Below, piece after piece: positions 25,002 through 33,839 of a stretch of 64,000 nucleotides of DNA (position 1 is the stretch's first letter; every line of letters starts with the position of its first letter). The notes under the pieces are model-generated. The model saw nothing but the letters and a program-made list of their open reading frames with translations, had not been told where the DNA came from and searched no databases. Both the position numbers and the translations under genes were made by a program. Source of the stretch: Lachnospiraceae bacterium MD335. GTDB taxonomy: Bacteria > Bacillota > Clostridia > Lachnospirales > Lachnospiraceae. The stretch is from contig KE159630.1 of the NCBI GenBank assembly GCA_000403335.2, forward strand, positions 297,939-361,938, read 5' to 3'.

Positions 25002-25712
25002 ATGATAAAAATAGCAATATGTGACGACGAAGCACACACCCGAACCTACCTGACCGCGCTGATTGAAGCACAAAACACGCCCTGCGAAATCACGCAGTAC
25101 GCGTCACCCGACGATTATGTATCTGACTGCGCAGAGCATGACCTGCTGTTTTTGGATATTGCGCTCAACCCTTCCGTGCAGGGCAAAAGCGGAATGGAAT
25201 TGGCAAAACAAATCAGAGAGAACAGCCAAATTACGCAGCCCCTCATTATTTTCGTCACAGGATATGAACAATACGTCTACGACGCATTTGACGTGAATGC
25301 GTTCCAATATCTGATAAAACCAATTGACGAGCAGAAATTTGCGGAGGTCTTTGCCCGCGCGGTAGGGCAGATTTTGGCGGGAACGCAGCAGAACAAAAAG
25401 ACGCTCGTCATTCGGCACGGCGGCGTGGAAAAAAGCCTTCTGCCTGATAACATCTATTATATGGAGAGCCGTAGCCATAAAGTTGTCATACACAAAAAGG
25501 ACGGGCAGTTGGAATGCTATGCGAAAATCGGAGATTTGGAGGAAGCGCTGCAAGGGCAGTTTTTCCGTATCCATAAAGGATTTCTCATCAATCTGTCGTA
25601 TGTGGAGGAGTATAGCAGAACACAGGTAATATTGGCAAACGGAGCAAAGCTTCCTGTTTCAAAGTATAAATACGAGGCGTTTGTAAAAGCACATCTGCGG
25701 CATTTGCAGTAG
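25002..25712 (+). CDS. LytTR-family response regulator
   Basis: A 236-residue AgrA/LytR-type regulator. The receiver domain has the acidic pair Asp8/Asp9, phospho-acceptor Asp52 in LLFLDIAL, Thr86 in FVTGYE and Lys106 in YLIKP. The LytTR DNA-binding domain covers about 135-232 (YYMESRSHKVVIH, then FFRIHKGFLINLSYV). AAAGGAG lies 9 nt before the ATG. The GHKL kinase gene follows by 26 nt and is the obvious partner. LytTR regulators usually control peptide signalling, bacteriocin or cell-surface genes; the target genes here may be the two coiled-coil genes downstream. Confidence 0.93.
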   Translation: MIKIAICDDEAHTRTYLTALIEAQNTPCEITQYASPDDYVSDCAEHDLLFLDIALNPSVQGKSGMELAKQIRENSQITQPLIIFVTGYEQYVYDAFDVNAFQYLIKPIDEQKFAEVFARAVGQILAGTQQNKKTLVIRHGGVEKSLLPDNIYYMESRSHKVVIHKKDGQLECYAKIGDLEEALQGQFFRIHKGFLINLSYVEEYSRTQVILANGAKLPVSKYKYEAFVKAHLRHLQ

Positions 25713-25738
25713 CGTTTGAAAGGAACAAGGTCACCAAA

Positions 25739-27115
25739 TTGAGCGATGCGGATTTAAGCCTGTTTTTAAAAGGTATGACAGGCATTGAAATTATTTTGTA
25801 TTCAGCGTGCATGAGCGCCTTTTTCTACCCGTTTTTGAAAAGGAAAAAAGGGGTAGTCGTCGTTTTTGGCGTGCATACGGTCCTGTACTTTGCCAATCTC
25901 TTCCTGCCCGACTGCGGACTGCCGTTTATGGCGCCTGTGATTGCAGTGCTGACGGCGGGCGCAAAAGGATTCGGAATGGATAAGAAACATACGTTCCTTC
26001 TTGGTGTCCTGTTTTACTGTGTCAGAATATTAAGCGGACTTGCCGTAGCAAGCGTCAATTTCTTCGCCAACAATGTTTTCTTAAAAGCGGCAGCAAAGGA
26101 GGAAACGCAGGAAGCAGTTTTTCACGCTGTGTTGTATCATTACGGGGTTACGGTGACGCTTCAAGTCGGCTTGTGCGCCGTGATGCTATATTTTGTGGGA
26201 AGACAGTGGCAGAAAAAGCGGAAACCGCTGCATACCAGGGAACTGTGTTATCTCTTGTTGACGCCTGTAACGGGCATTCTGTTTGGCACAGTGATTTTCC
26301 GTTTGCTGATTGTGGTAAAGGACCATACGGTTTTTGACCTTTTCGAGCAGTTCCCTGTGTTTGGAGCGATTTTGCCGCTTGTCGCCCTGCTGTTTTATGC
26401 GGGCATTCTTATCACAATTGCGTCGTATCAGAAAATGACGGATTTGCAGGAAGAGCGGGAAACGTTTTTTGTGGAACAGCAGCAGGTTCATGCGATACAG
26501 GAACGAATGGCGCAGGAGGAGCAGTTTTACGACGGCGTGCGGCAAATGCGTCATGAGATGAAAAACCACATGACCAATATCAAGGGACTGATAAAAAGCG
26601 GAAGTTATGCGGACGTGGAGCAGTATATTGACAAAATGGACGAAAGCATGAGCACGTTTGCACTGACTGTTTCGACGGGGAATGCCGTTACGGACGTGAT
26701 TGTGAATGACAAAAGAACTGCGGCAGAAAAACAGAAAACGACATTTACGGCGGATTTTATCTACCCTGCGTCGGACGGATACCATGCGTATGATGTCGGG
26801 ATTATTCTGAACAATTTGCTGCAAAATGCGTTGGAGGCTGTTGCACTGGTGCAGGAGAATGAGCGGTATGTTTCCCTTACCGGAAAGCGGAAAAAACGGT
26901 TCTTTTTGATACAGGTGAAGAATGCTTTTGCAGGTGAGGTGGCATTTGACGAACGTACGGGACTTCCGGTTTCCACAAAAAAGGAGGACAGCGCTTTACA
27001 TGGAATTGGGTTGTCGAACGTAAAGCGCATGGCGGAAAAGTATGCGGGAGATGTGGATATTAAGGTGCAGAAAAATGAATTTTGCGTGACGGTGATATTG
27101 CAGGAGAAGAATTAG
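25739..27115 (+). CDS. GHKL-type sensor histidine kinase (AgrC-like)
   Basis: A 458-residue membrane kinase. About six hydrophobic segments occupy residues 14-240, then a helical dimerisation part with the phospho-acceptor His near 272 in QMRHEMKNHMTNIKGL, the N box near 356 (LNNLLQNALEA) and the G box near 421 (GIGLSNVKRMAEKYAG). It lacks a classic HATPase D box, as usual in GHKL kinases. The start is a TTG with AAGGAACAAGG upstream; an ATG at 25775 is an alternative. Sits in the regulator operon. No AgrB or AgrD gene is seen, so the signal is unknown. Confidence 0.9.
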   Translation: MSDADLSLFLKGMTGIEIILYSACMSAFFYPFLKRKKGVVVVFGVHTVLYFANLFLPDCGLPFMAPVIAVLTAGAKGFGMDKKHTFLLGVLFYCVRILSGLAVASVNFFANNVFLKAAAKEETQEAVFHAVLYHYGVTVTLQVGLCAVMLYFVGRQWQKKRKPLHTRELCYLLLTPVTGILFGTVIFRLLIVVKDHTVFDLFEQFPVFGAILPLVALLFYAGILITIASYQKMTDLQEERETFFVEQQQVHAIQERMAQEEQFYDGVRQMRHEMKNHMTNIKGLIKSGSYADVEQYIDKMDESMSTFALTVSTGNAVTDVIVNDKRTAAEKQKTTFTADFIYPASDGYHAYDVGIILNNLLQNALEAVALVQENERYVSLTGKRKKRFFLIQVKNAFAGEVAFDERTGLPVSTKKEDSALHGIGLSNVKRMAEKYAGDVDIKVQKNEFCVTVILQEKN

Positions 27116-27182
27116 GAATTTTGAAGCATTGGGAACAGGCTGATAGGAAACCTGCGGATTTTGAAAGGAGAAAGCGGATATT

Positions 27183-27872
27183 ATGGGCATTAGCGGAGTA
27201 GAACAAAAGAATTATCAAAACAATTTGTCAGTGCAGAACAACAAAAACCATGCAACACATGCAGGAACGGCAAATGGGGCAGCGAAAACGGAACATGCGC
27301 AGAGATTGCTGGAGGCGGAAGAAATGGCGGCGTTCAAGAAAGAAATCTACGCGGAAATTGACAAAATCCCAAGGGATCGAACCATTGCAAACGTCGCCAT
27401 TCACATCTCGGAGGAAGCCTTCCAAAATATGAAGAACGACCCAAAATACAGGGAGCAGATTATGTCTGTTATCAGACGTGATTTAACCTCTTCCGTAGCG
27501 CCCGCGCCTGACTGTTCGCTGATTCTTTCTGTGGGGGCAACCCTCAAGGACTACAGGGGCGACTCGTGGTCGGTGAACAATGACGCGGAATTTGATATCC
27601 GCTCCCAAAACAGCTTTTACAAAAAGACAACGACAAAGAAAAACGTGCAGAAACAGCGGCTTCGGGAATACATGGAAAAACGTGCGCAGGCAAAGAAAGC
27701 ACAGCAAAAGCTTTTCGACGAAAAACGCAGAAAACAGGAAATCGAAAAGGACAGACTGTCACAATTGGAATATCATGAGCAGCAGATGACGAAAGCCGCT
27801 GGCGCTTATGAGCAGCATTTTCAGATAACGGACAGTCAAAAGAGTACATACTTACAGAAGCAATTCAATTAA
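27183..27872 (+). CDS. Coiled-coil protein linked to LytTR/GHKL pair
   Basis: A 229-residue protein without signal peptide. It has an Asn/Gln-rich N-terminus, a mixed domain with VAIHISEEAFQNMKND and a SVGATLKDYRGDSWSVN segment, and a long Lys/Glu/Arg-rich helix (about 150-205) likely to form a coiled coil. GAAAGGAG precedes the ATG and it follows the kinase gene by 67 nt, so it is probably in the same operon. It resembles the next protein in overall plan (flexible N-terminus, middle domain, charged helix). Function unknown; I suspect the DUF6033-like family of Lachnospiraceae. Confidence 0.65.
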   Translation: MGISGVEQKNYQNNLSVQNNKNHATHAGTANGAAKTEHAQRLLEAEEMAAFKKEIYAEIDKIPRDRTIANVAIHISEEAFQNMKNDPKYREQIMSVIRRDLTSSVAPAPDCSLILSVGATLKDYRGDSWSVNNDAEFDIRSQNSFYKKTTTKKNVQKQRLREYMEKRAQAKKAQQKLFDEKRRKQEIEKDRLSQLEYHEQQMTKAAGAYEQHFQITDSQKSTYLQKQFN

Positions 27873-27927
27873 AACAAGAGTTCGATTAAAACGGGAGCTC
27901 AATCAGAAAAAGAAAGGTGGGGACAAT

Positions 27928-28569
27928 ATGGCAGTCACAGAGATAAACAATTTCCAAAACAATTATGCACAGTACTCCAATCCGTCAAACAAACCGCAAC
28001 AGGCAAAGCGGGAAACAGCGCCTAAGCAGGAGCCGGTGAAAAAGGATATTCAAAATCAGGACGTGTCGGATTATTACAAATACCTGCAAAAAAATTACGA
28101 CGCGATGAAATCGGGAGACGTCACGATTTCAGGGGAGCATCTGAAAAAATGTGCAGGCGATAAACAAAAAGCCAAAGAACTGGAGGACTTTATCCAAAAA
28201 ATACCGGAGTTGGAAAAGCGGGGGTATGAGGAACTGGCGGCAAGAAATAAGGCGCTTGGCGGTACGGTTACATACTATGAGCAGACGTGGACAATTAATA
28301 AGGACGGCAGTATTCAAAGCACGGTGTATTCCGTAACGGAAACCGGCATGACAAACGCTGAGCGCATGAAAAAGAATATGGACGAACGTTTGGAAAAGCA
28401 GAAGGAGAAGAACGCGGAGGAAAAGAAGGCGGAGGAGAAGAAAGTGGAAGATAAAAAATCGGAAACAGAAGAGCTGCTTTACCAGTCCATAAAAACGGAT
28501 TATGTGGACGCGGAAACAATCGGGGAATTACAGGAAAAAATGCAGACAATGGGTGTGATAAAAGCTTAA
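27928..28569 (+). CDS. Coiled-coil protein, DUF6033-like
   Basis: A 213-residue protein with an Asn/Gln-rich N-terminus, a conserved middle (DVTISGEHLKKCAGD, then GTVTYYEQTWTINKDGSI) and a repetitive Lys/Glu helix (about 145-180). AAAGAAAGGTGGGG precedes the ATG. It lies 55 nt after the previous gene and the pair ends at a terminator, so the unit is probably regulator, kinase and two partner proteins. No signal peptide or enzymatic motif. The family assignment is by resemblance only. Confidence 0.65.
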   Translation: MAVTEINNFQNNYAQYSNPSNKPQQAKRETAPKQEPVKKDIQNQDVSDYYKYLQKNYDAMKSGDVTISGEHLKKCAGDKQKAKELEDFIQKIPELEKRGYEELAARNKALGGTVTYYEQTWTINKDGSIQSTVYSVTETGMTNAERMKKNMDERLEKQKEKNAEEKKAEEKKVEDKKSETEELLYQSIKTDYVDAETIGELQEKMQTMGVIKA

Positions 28570-28605
28570 AAGAAAGTTGTTTTCCAATAAAGAGTTCATC
28601 AATAG

Positions 28606-28645
28606 AGCATTTGCCGTTCATTCATATAGACGGCAGGTGCTTTTT
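28606..28645 (+). terminator. Terminator of the LytTR operon
   Basis: AGCA-TT-TGCCGT (28606-28617) pairs with ACGGCA-GG-TGCT (28630-28641), then T residues, 36 nt after the stop codon. A TATAAT at 28742-28747 further on is the likely -10 box of the next gene. Confidence 0.75.
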
Positions 28646-28809
28646 GCTGTCTTTGCAATGCAGGAATTTATTACAAAAATATTTCCATAAAATGATTGCT
28701 ACAGACGCCATAATTTTATGTTAAATTACATTGAAATCTGTTATAATGGGCATAAGCGGTCAGGGTATAGACCCAAAACCGCGCGTTTTTTGGAAAGGAA
28801 AACAATTTT

Positions 28810-30561
28810 ATGGCGAAACGAGAATGGAATAAAAAGAAGTCTTTTATCCTGTCAGCGGTTTTATTTGTACCGGTGCTATGTATCTTAGCGGTTTATCTAT
28901 ATGGTCTCAACCATTACCAAACCTGTTTTATGAACGGAACGGTAATTGATCAAATAGATGTTTCCGGAATGACAATACCGCAGCTTACACAGCGTATTCA
29001 GGGATATGTCCTCCAAGTGGAGCAGCGCAGGGCAGACGGGTCCGTGCTGGTGGAGGATATATCAGGTGCGGACATTGGATTATCCTATATATCGGTAGAA
29101 CCGTTCGAGCAGATTTTGGCGAACCAAAACAGCCTGCTATGGTTTATCCGGCAGGAAACCGAGCAGAAAACGGAAAATACGGTGACCTACGATGAAACGG
29201 CTTTGGAAACAAAAATAAAGAGTTTAAGCGGTTTTCGTAAGGATTTTATTACGCAACCGAAGGATGCATACATATCGGATTATATTCCTAAAGTCGGATT
29301 TGAAATTGTAGGAGAAACGCAGGGAACCCGCTTAAATTGGGAAAAAACCTTTGCGGCAATTCAGGCGGCGGTGGAAGGCTTGGAAGAGCATATCAGCTTG
29401 GACGAGGCAGGATGCTATGAAACGGCAAAAATCACTGCAGATGATGCGCAGTTAAAGAACACTCTTGAAAAACTGCAAAAATATGCGGATATTCACATTA
29501 CATATACATTTGGGGAAAAGCAGGAGGTGCTGGACGGCGATACGATTGTCACATGGATGGAGACGGACGGGGCGGATATTACAGTAGACGAGACAAAGAT
29601 TGCGGACTACGTGGAGTATTTGCGGAAAAATTACAATACAATCTTTAAAACCCGTACTTTTCGGACCAGTTATGACATGGATGTCATAATTGATAAAGGC
29701 GATTATGGCTGGTGGATGAATACGCAGCAGGAGACAGCGGAGCTTGCGGAAATGATTCAAAACGGCGAGAGCGGAGAACGCACACCGGCGTATTATCAGA
29801 CTGCGGCGGTACATGGTATCCCCGATTACGGCGATACCTATGTGGAAATTAATCTGACGGCGCAGCACTTGCTTTTGTATGTGGAGGGCGAACTGATTTT
29901 GGAATCCGATTTTGTGTCGGGCAATTCCGCGCGGGGGTTTGATACGCCTGCGGGGATTTACGGAATTACGTATAAGGAGCGCAATGCGACATTGGCTGGG
30001 CAGGGGTACCGAACACCGGTTTCGTACTGGATGCCGTTTAACAATAATATCGGGATGCATGACGCAGGGTGGAGGAAATCGTTTGGCGGGAATATTTATA
30101 AAACAAACGGTTCGCACGGCTGCATCAACCTGCCCTATTCCATTGCCGAGGAAATTTACGGATATATTGAACAGGGAACGCCTGTCATCTGCTATTATCT
30201 TCCCGGTACCGAGCCGGTGAAGGAACCGGAGCAGACAACGCCTGCAGATCCTGCGGAAGAGACAATTTTTGCGGAACCGGACCCCAATCCGCAGGATCCG
30301 GCGATAGCGGCGCCAAGTCCCAATCCGCAGGATCCGACGATCGTGATGCCGGACCCCAATCCGCAGGATCCGACAACAGCAGTCCCAGACCCCACCCCAC
30401 AGGATCCGGCAACAGTGCTGCCAAGTCCCACCCCACAGGATCCGGCGACGGTCGTGCCGACACCGCAGCCACAGGATCCGGCAACGGTCGTGCCGACACC
30501 GCAGCCACAGGATCCGGCAACAGCCGTGCCGACACCGCAGGATCCGACAGCAGGACAGTAA
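28810..30561 (+). CDS. L,D-transpeptidase (YkuD) with Pro-rich C-terminal repeats
   Basis: A 583-residue cell-wall enzyme. One N-terminal transmembrane anchor (about 12-31), a peptidoglycan-binding-like region (about 50-310), then the YkuD domain with the catalytic NGSHGCINLP motif (Cys near 438) and its upstream MHDAGW histidine. It would form 3-3 cross-links or attach proteins to peptidoglycan. After residue 475 the protein is a low-complexity tail of repeated PQDP units (NPQDP, TPQDP, QPQDP), encoded by repeats around CCGCAGGATCCG and CCACAGGATCCG, possibly a wall-spanning spacer. AGGAAAA precedes the start. Confidence 0.9.
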   Translation: MAKREWNKKKSFILSAVLFVPVLCILAVYLYGLNHYQTCFMNGTVIDQIDVSGMTIPQLTQRIQGYVLQVEQRRADGSVLVEDISGADIGLSYISVEPFEQILANQNSLLWFIRQETEQKTENTVTYDETALETKIKSLSGFRKDFITQPKDAYISDYIPKVGFEIVGETQGTRLNWEKTFAAIQAAVEGLEEHISLDEAGCYETAKITADDAQLKNTLEKLQKYADIHITYTFGEKQEVLDGDTIVTWMETDGADITVDETKIADYVEYLRKNYNTIFKTRTFRTSYDMDVIIDKGDYGWWMNTQQETAELAEMIQNGESGERTPAYYQTAAVHGIPDYGDTYVEINLTAQHLLLYVEGELILESDFVSGNSARGFDTPAGIYGITYKERNATLAGQGYRTPVSYWMPFNNNIGMHDAGWRKSFGGNIYKTNGSHGCINLPYSIAEEIYGYIEQGTPVICYYLPGTEPVKEPEQTTPADPAEETIFAEPDPNPQDPAIAAPSPNPQDPTIVMPDPNPQDPTTAVPDPTPQDPATVLPSPTPQDPATVVPTPQPQDPATVVPTPQPQDPATAVPTPQDPTAGQ

Positions 30562-30598
30562 ACAGGTAATAAACATAAGAAAAAGGAGATACAGAAAC

Positions 30599-31363
30599 AT
30601 GACAGAAGAACAGTTATTGGAGAATATCATTCATGCAGTGCGCGCGTGCGGAACAATTATTTTAAATGCCGACAGAACAAAATCCGGCATTGACGAAAAG
30701 GCAGGACATGCGAACTTCGTCACCGCGTATGACAAAAAAGTGCAGTCCGAGCTGCAAAAGAGACTGTTGGAGATTTTGCCGGAGGCAGTGTTTGTCGGTG
30801 AGGAGGAGGACGTACACGCGTCCGTAAAAGACGGTTATGCGTTTATCGTGGATCCCATTGACGGAACGACCAACTTTATCAAAGACTATCACGCAAGCGC
30901 AATATCGGTAGGACTGATTAAAGACGCGAAACGGTATATGGGCGTTGTATACAATCCTTATCTTGACGAGGTTTATACGGCGGTGAAGGGAAAAGGCGCG
31001 TTTTTAAACGGCAGCCCCATTCAGGTATCAAGACAGCCGCTAGAGAACGGGATCGTTATTTTTGGAACGGCTACTTACTATGAGGAATATGCAAAAGCGA
31101 CGTTTGACATGGCATATGATTATTATTGCAAGGCGCTTGACGTGCGGCGCAGCGGGTCGGCGGCGCTTGATTTATGCAACGTTGCGGCAGGACGGGCGGA
31201 GCTGTTCTTTGAGCTGCGGCTTTGCCCGTGGGATTATGCGGCTGGTTCTCTGATTGTGGAAGAGGCGGGCGGCGTGGTTACGACGATTGACGGCGGGGAA
31301 CTCCCGCTGAATGAAGGCTGCGGTGTGCTGGCAACGAATGCGGTGTACAGAGACGTTTTATAA
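30599..31363 (+). CDS. Inositol monophosphatase family phosphatase
   Basis: A 254-residue magnesium-dependent phosphatase. Metal ligands are visible: Glu68 in FVGEEED, Asp85/Asp88 in VDPIDGTTNF, and the C-terminal Asp in CPWDYAAGSL near 212. Family members hydrolyse inositol-1-phosphate, fructose-1,6-bisphosphate, PAP or related sugar phosphates; the substrate cannot be decided from sequence. AAAAGGAG lies 11 nt upstream. It follows the L,D-transpeptidase gene by 37 nt with no terminator, so co-transcription is likely. A shared bidirectional terminator follows. Confidence 0.9.
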   Translation: MTEEQLLENIIHAVRACGTIILNADRTKSGIDEKAGHANFVTAYDKKVQSELQKRLLEILPEAVFVGEEEDVHASVKDGYAFIVDPIDGTTNFIKDYHASAISVGLIKDAKRYMGVVYNPYLDEVYTAVKGKGAFLNGSPIQVSRQPLENGIVIFGTATYYEEYAKATFDMAYDYYCKALDVRRSGSAALDLCNVAAGRAELFFELRLCPWDYAAGSLIVEEAGGVVTTIDGGELPLNEGCGVLATNAVYRDVL

Positions 31364-31370
31364 CAGTTTA

Positions 31371-31406
31371 AGTAAAAAACCACCGGATGAGCCGGTGGTT
31401 TTACTT
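31371..31406. terminator. Bidirectional terminator
   Basis: AGTAAAA-AACCACCGG and CCGGTGG-TTTTACT arms with a 5-nt loop, A-rich on one side and T-rich on the other, between convergent genes ending at 31363 and 31409. Confidence 0.8.
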
Positions 31407-31408
31407 AC

Positions 31409-31909
31409 CTATTCCGTTTCCTTTTCAGAATCGTCAAAAAATTCTTCCGTTGCGGAATCGTTTTGGGTATCGTCTGCTGCGTTTGTGCCGGAATAGGCTG
31501 CGGATGAGGAAGCGCTCATATCCATTTCCGTGTATTGCGGTTCTGCCGAAACGGCAGGGGATATTTTGTCACTTATGATTTCCTTTGCCTTGTCAATTTT
31601 TTCCGGAACGTTGAGCTGTTCAAGCTTTTCTTTTGTTTTGTCAAGCGTTTCTATGACCTTTTCACCGATTTTTTCTTTGGCGTTGTCAAGGTCAATGGGG
31701 ATGTGCGGGCGAACCTTTGTGGTTGAGTTGTTTGCGGAATCGTCAAAAAAGTCGTCGTCCAAATCCTCGTCAAAATCGTCAAAATCATCATACTCATCAA
31801 AATCATCCGCCACAACGGAATGTTTCTTTTGAAGATAATAGTAGGTTCCTGCAGCAGCGGCTCCTGCGAGCGCACCGAATAATGCGAGCTTGCCTAATTT
31901 TTTTGCCAT
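31409..31909 (-). CDS. Membrane-anchored acidic protein
   Basis: A 166-residue protein with a glycine/alanine-rich N-terminal hydrophobic segment (LALFGALAGAAAAGTYYYL), then a very acidic Asp/Phe run (about 34-58), an amphipathic helix with repeated EKI/AKEK patterns and a Ser/Asp tail. The start at 31909 is preferred over the ATG 18 nt upstream because that ATG overlaps the AAGGAG site serving the inner one. The plan resembles YtxH-like small membrane proteins. Function unknown. Confidence 0.65.
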   Translation of the reverse strand: MAKKLGKLALFGALAGAAAAGTYYYLQKKHSVVADDFDEYDDFDDFDEDLDDDFFDDSANNSTTKVRPHIPIDLDNAKEKIGEKVIETLDKTKEKLEQLNVPEKIDKAKEIISDKISPAVSAEPQYTEMDMSASSSAAYSGTNAADDTQNDSATEEFFDDSEKETE

Positions 31910-32059
31910 TGGTAATTCTCCTTTCATGTTGCAGTGGTGTATATGACCTATATTCCCATGAATATGCCATGTATATACGATTTTATTTTAATACTATTTT
32001 ATGGAAATGAAAAGAGAATATGTAAAAAATGCCAGGAAAAAATGCAGGGAATTTATTTC

Positions 32060-32088
32060 TTGAATCCTTTGCGGTAGTATGTTAAGAT
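32060..32088 (+). promoter_or_regulatory. Promoter of the TetR-family gene
   Basis: TTGAAT (32060-32065), 17-nt spacer, TAAGAT (32083-32088). Confidence 0.6.
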
Positions 32089-32135
32089 AGGTATTAATCG
32101 ACTGATAAAGTCAATGAAAAAATACGGAGGTTTGG

Positions 32136-32774
32136 ATGAACGAAAAATTTTTTGATCTTGCGCGTGAAAAGCAGGATAAAATGATAAACGGGGCGCTTGA
32201 GGTTTTTGCAAAAAACGGATATAAACATGCTGCCACGGACGATATGGTAAAGGCAGTCGGCATAAGCAAGGGGCTTTGGTTTCATTATTTCGGCTCGAAA
32301 GAGGGAATTTACACATTTGTGTATGACTACAGCGTTAAGTATATGCTGCTTGAGCTTTCCACGGTGGTCGACGAAAGTGTTACGGATTATTTTGAGATGG
32401 TGCGCCAAATAGAACAGGCAAGGGCAAGGGTACGGAAGAATTATCCGTATTTGTCGGATTTTTTGAAAGCGGCAGAGTGTGAGAGTGACGAGACAATGGT
32501 GCAAAAGACGGCTGCGGCAAGGCAGATTTATCAGGAACGCATGGATGGTCTGTTGAAAGGCGCGGAGATTGAAAATATTCCTGACAGGGCAAGGCGTGAG
32601 CGCATCAAAAAAATGCTTGCATACAGTATTGAGGGGATTGCGCGGGAAAAGCGGGGCGCGGATTCGGATGCCGTATTTCGGGAAATTAAAGCATATATTG
32701 ACCTTGTGCGCGACCTGACACAGGGTGCGCACAAGCAGACCGCCGCAAATAAAATTTTGCCAAATATATATTAA
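32136..32774 (+). CDS. TetR/AcrR-family transcriptional regulator
   Basis: A 212-residue regulator. The N-terminal TetR helix-turn-helix is plain (MINGALEVFAKNGYKHAATDD, then VGISKGLWFHYFGSKEGIY, about residues 16-60), and the all-helical C-terminus would bind a ligand. GGAGG precedes the ATG. Its own promoter lies upstream. It is followed by a PfkB-like gene with a TATAAT at 32792-32797. The regulated gene and ligand cannot be told. Confidence 0.88.
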   Translation: MNEKFFDLAREKQDKMINGALEVFAKNGYKHAATDDMVKAVGISKGLWFHYFGSKEGIYTFVYDYSVKYMLLELSTVVDESVTDYFEMVRQIEQARARVRKNYPYLSDFLKAAECESDETMVQKTAAARQIYQERMDGLLKGAEIENIPDRARRERIKKMLAYSIEGIAREKRGADSDAVFREIKAYIDLVRDLTQGAHKQTAANKILPNIY

Positions 32775-32858
32775 ATTTTAACGGGATATGCTATAATGTA
32801 CATAACAAGAAGCCGCAGTGCGGTTTGTGAGCAGCTTCTGAAAGGATGGTGGTAAGTA

Positions 32859-33773
32859 ATGGGGAAATTTATGGTAGCAGGTTTTTTGCAGATTGAGACA
32901 ATCGTCGATGTGGATGAACTGCCATTGCCGTACAAGGAGTTTGAAAGCATACCGGACATCATCAATACCGGCATTGGCGGCGCGGGATTTAACGAGGCGA
33001 TGGCATTAAAGTGGCTCGGGGATGAAGTGGACTTTATGAGCATGGTGGCGAGGGACATGTCGAAGGCGCAGATTCAGGAATATCTTAAGAAAAACGACGT
33101 AAATCTGAGCGCCGAGTATGTGCTTCCCAAGCTGGACGCGATGCCGACAGCGGTCGTTCTTTATGCCAAGGGCAAAAAGCAGATTTTTGAGGATGTAAAA
33201 GACATCAGGACAGTGGAGTATGACTGCGATTTATTTGAGCGTCAGATTCAGGACAAGGATATGGTGCTCATTTCAAACTGTAATTTCTGCCGTCCGGTAT
33301 TAGGGCTTGCAAAGAAGTACAATAAACCGATTGCGCTGAATGTGAGGAGTATGCGTGCCGAAAAGATTGCGAACAAGGCGGACTTTTTGGCGGCTGCGGA
33401 CATTCTCTACATAAGTGACGACGATATTGTGTGTGACGCCTATGACTGCATTAATGAGTGCAAAGAAAAGTATGATCCCGAAATCATTATTATGGGGATT
33501 GGCGAGCGGGGAGTAATCCTATACACAAGAGAAAACAACAGTTTAATTGAGTATAAGCCTGTAAAAACTTTTGATGTAGTTAATACCATCGGCGCAGGAA
33601 ATGCTGTCTTTTCTGCATTCCTGCACTATTATGTCAAAACAGGAGACGCAAAGACAGCGATTAAGAACGCATTGCTGTTTGTATCCTATAAAATCAGTTT
33701 TGTCGGTACATCGAACGGATTCATGTCCGAGGAGCAGATTGAGCAGTGGAGAAAGCTTATTTGGAAAGAATAA
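32859..33773 (+). CDS. PfkB/ribokinase-fold protein with altered catalytic motif
   Basis: A 304-residue protein of the PfkB carbohydrate/nucleoside kinase fold: N-terminal substrate-lid region with GIGGAGFNEAMAL (38-50) and the C-terminal ATP-site motif near 242-253. The usual DTTGAGD is NTIGAGNAVF here: Asn248 stands where the catalytic base Asp is expected and Asn242 replaces the preceding Asp. The anion-hole GAG is kept. The protein may bind sugar or nucleotide without efficient phosphoryl transfer. AAAGGATGG precedes the start; a terminator follows. Confidence 0.8.
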   Translation: MGKFMVAGFLQIETIVDVDELPLPYKEFESIPDIINTGIGGAGFNEAMALKWLGDEVDFMSMVARDMSKAQIQEYLKKNDVNLSAEYVLPKLDAMPTAVVLYAKGKKQIFEDVKDIRTVEYDCDLFERQIQDKDMVLISNCNFCRPVLGLAKKYNKPIALNVRSMRAEKIANKADFLAAADILYISDDDIVCDAYDCINECKEKYDPEIIIMGIGERGVILYTRENNSLIEYKPVKTFDVVNTIGAGNAVFSAFLHYYVKTGDAKTAIKNALLFVSYKISFVGTSNGFMSEEQIEQWRKLIWKE

Positions 33774-33790
33774 CCGAAAATTAAATATAA

Positions 33791-33816
33791 AAAGGAAACC
33801 ATGCGCGGTTTCCTTT
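33791..33816. terminator. Bidirectional terminator
   Basis: AAAGGAAACC (33791-33800) with GGTTTCCTTT (33807-33816), A-rich before and T-rich after, between convergent genes. Confidence 0.8.
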
Positions 33817-33839
33817 TTGTATTCTCCGATAACAGCGTG

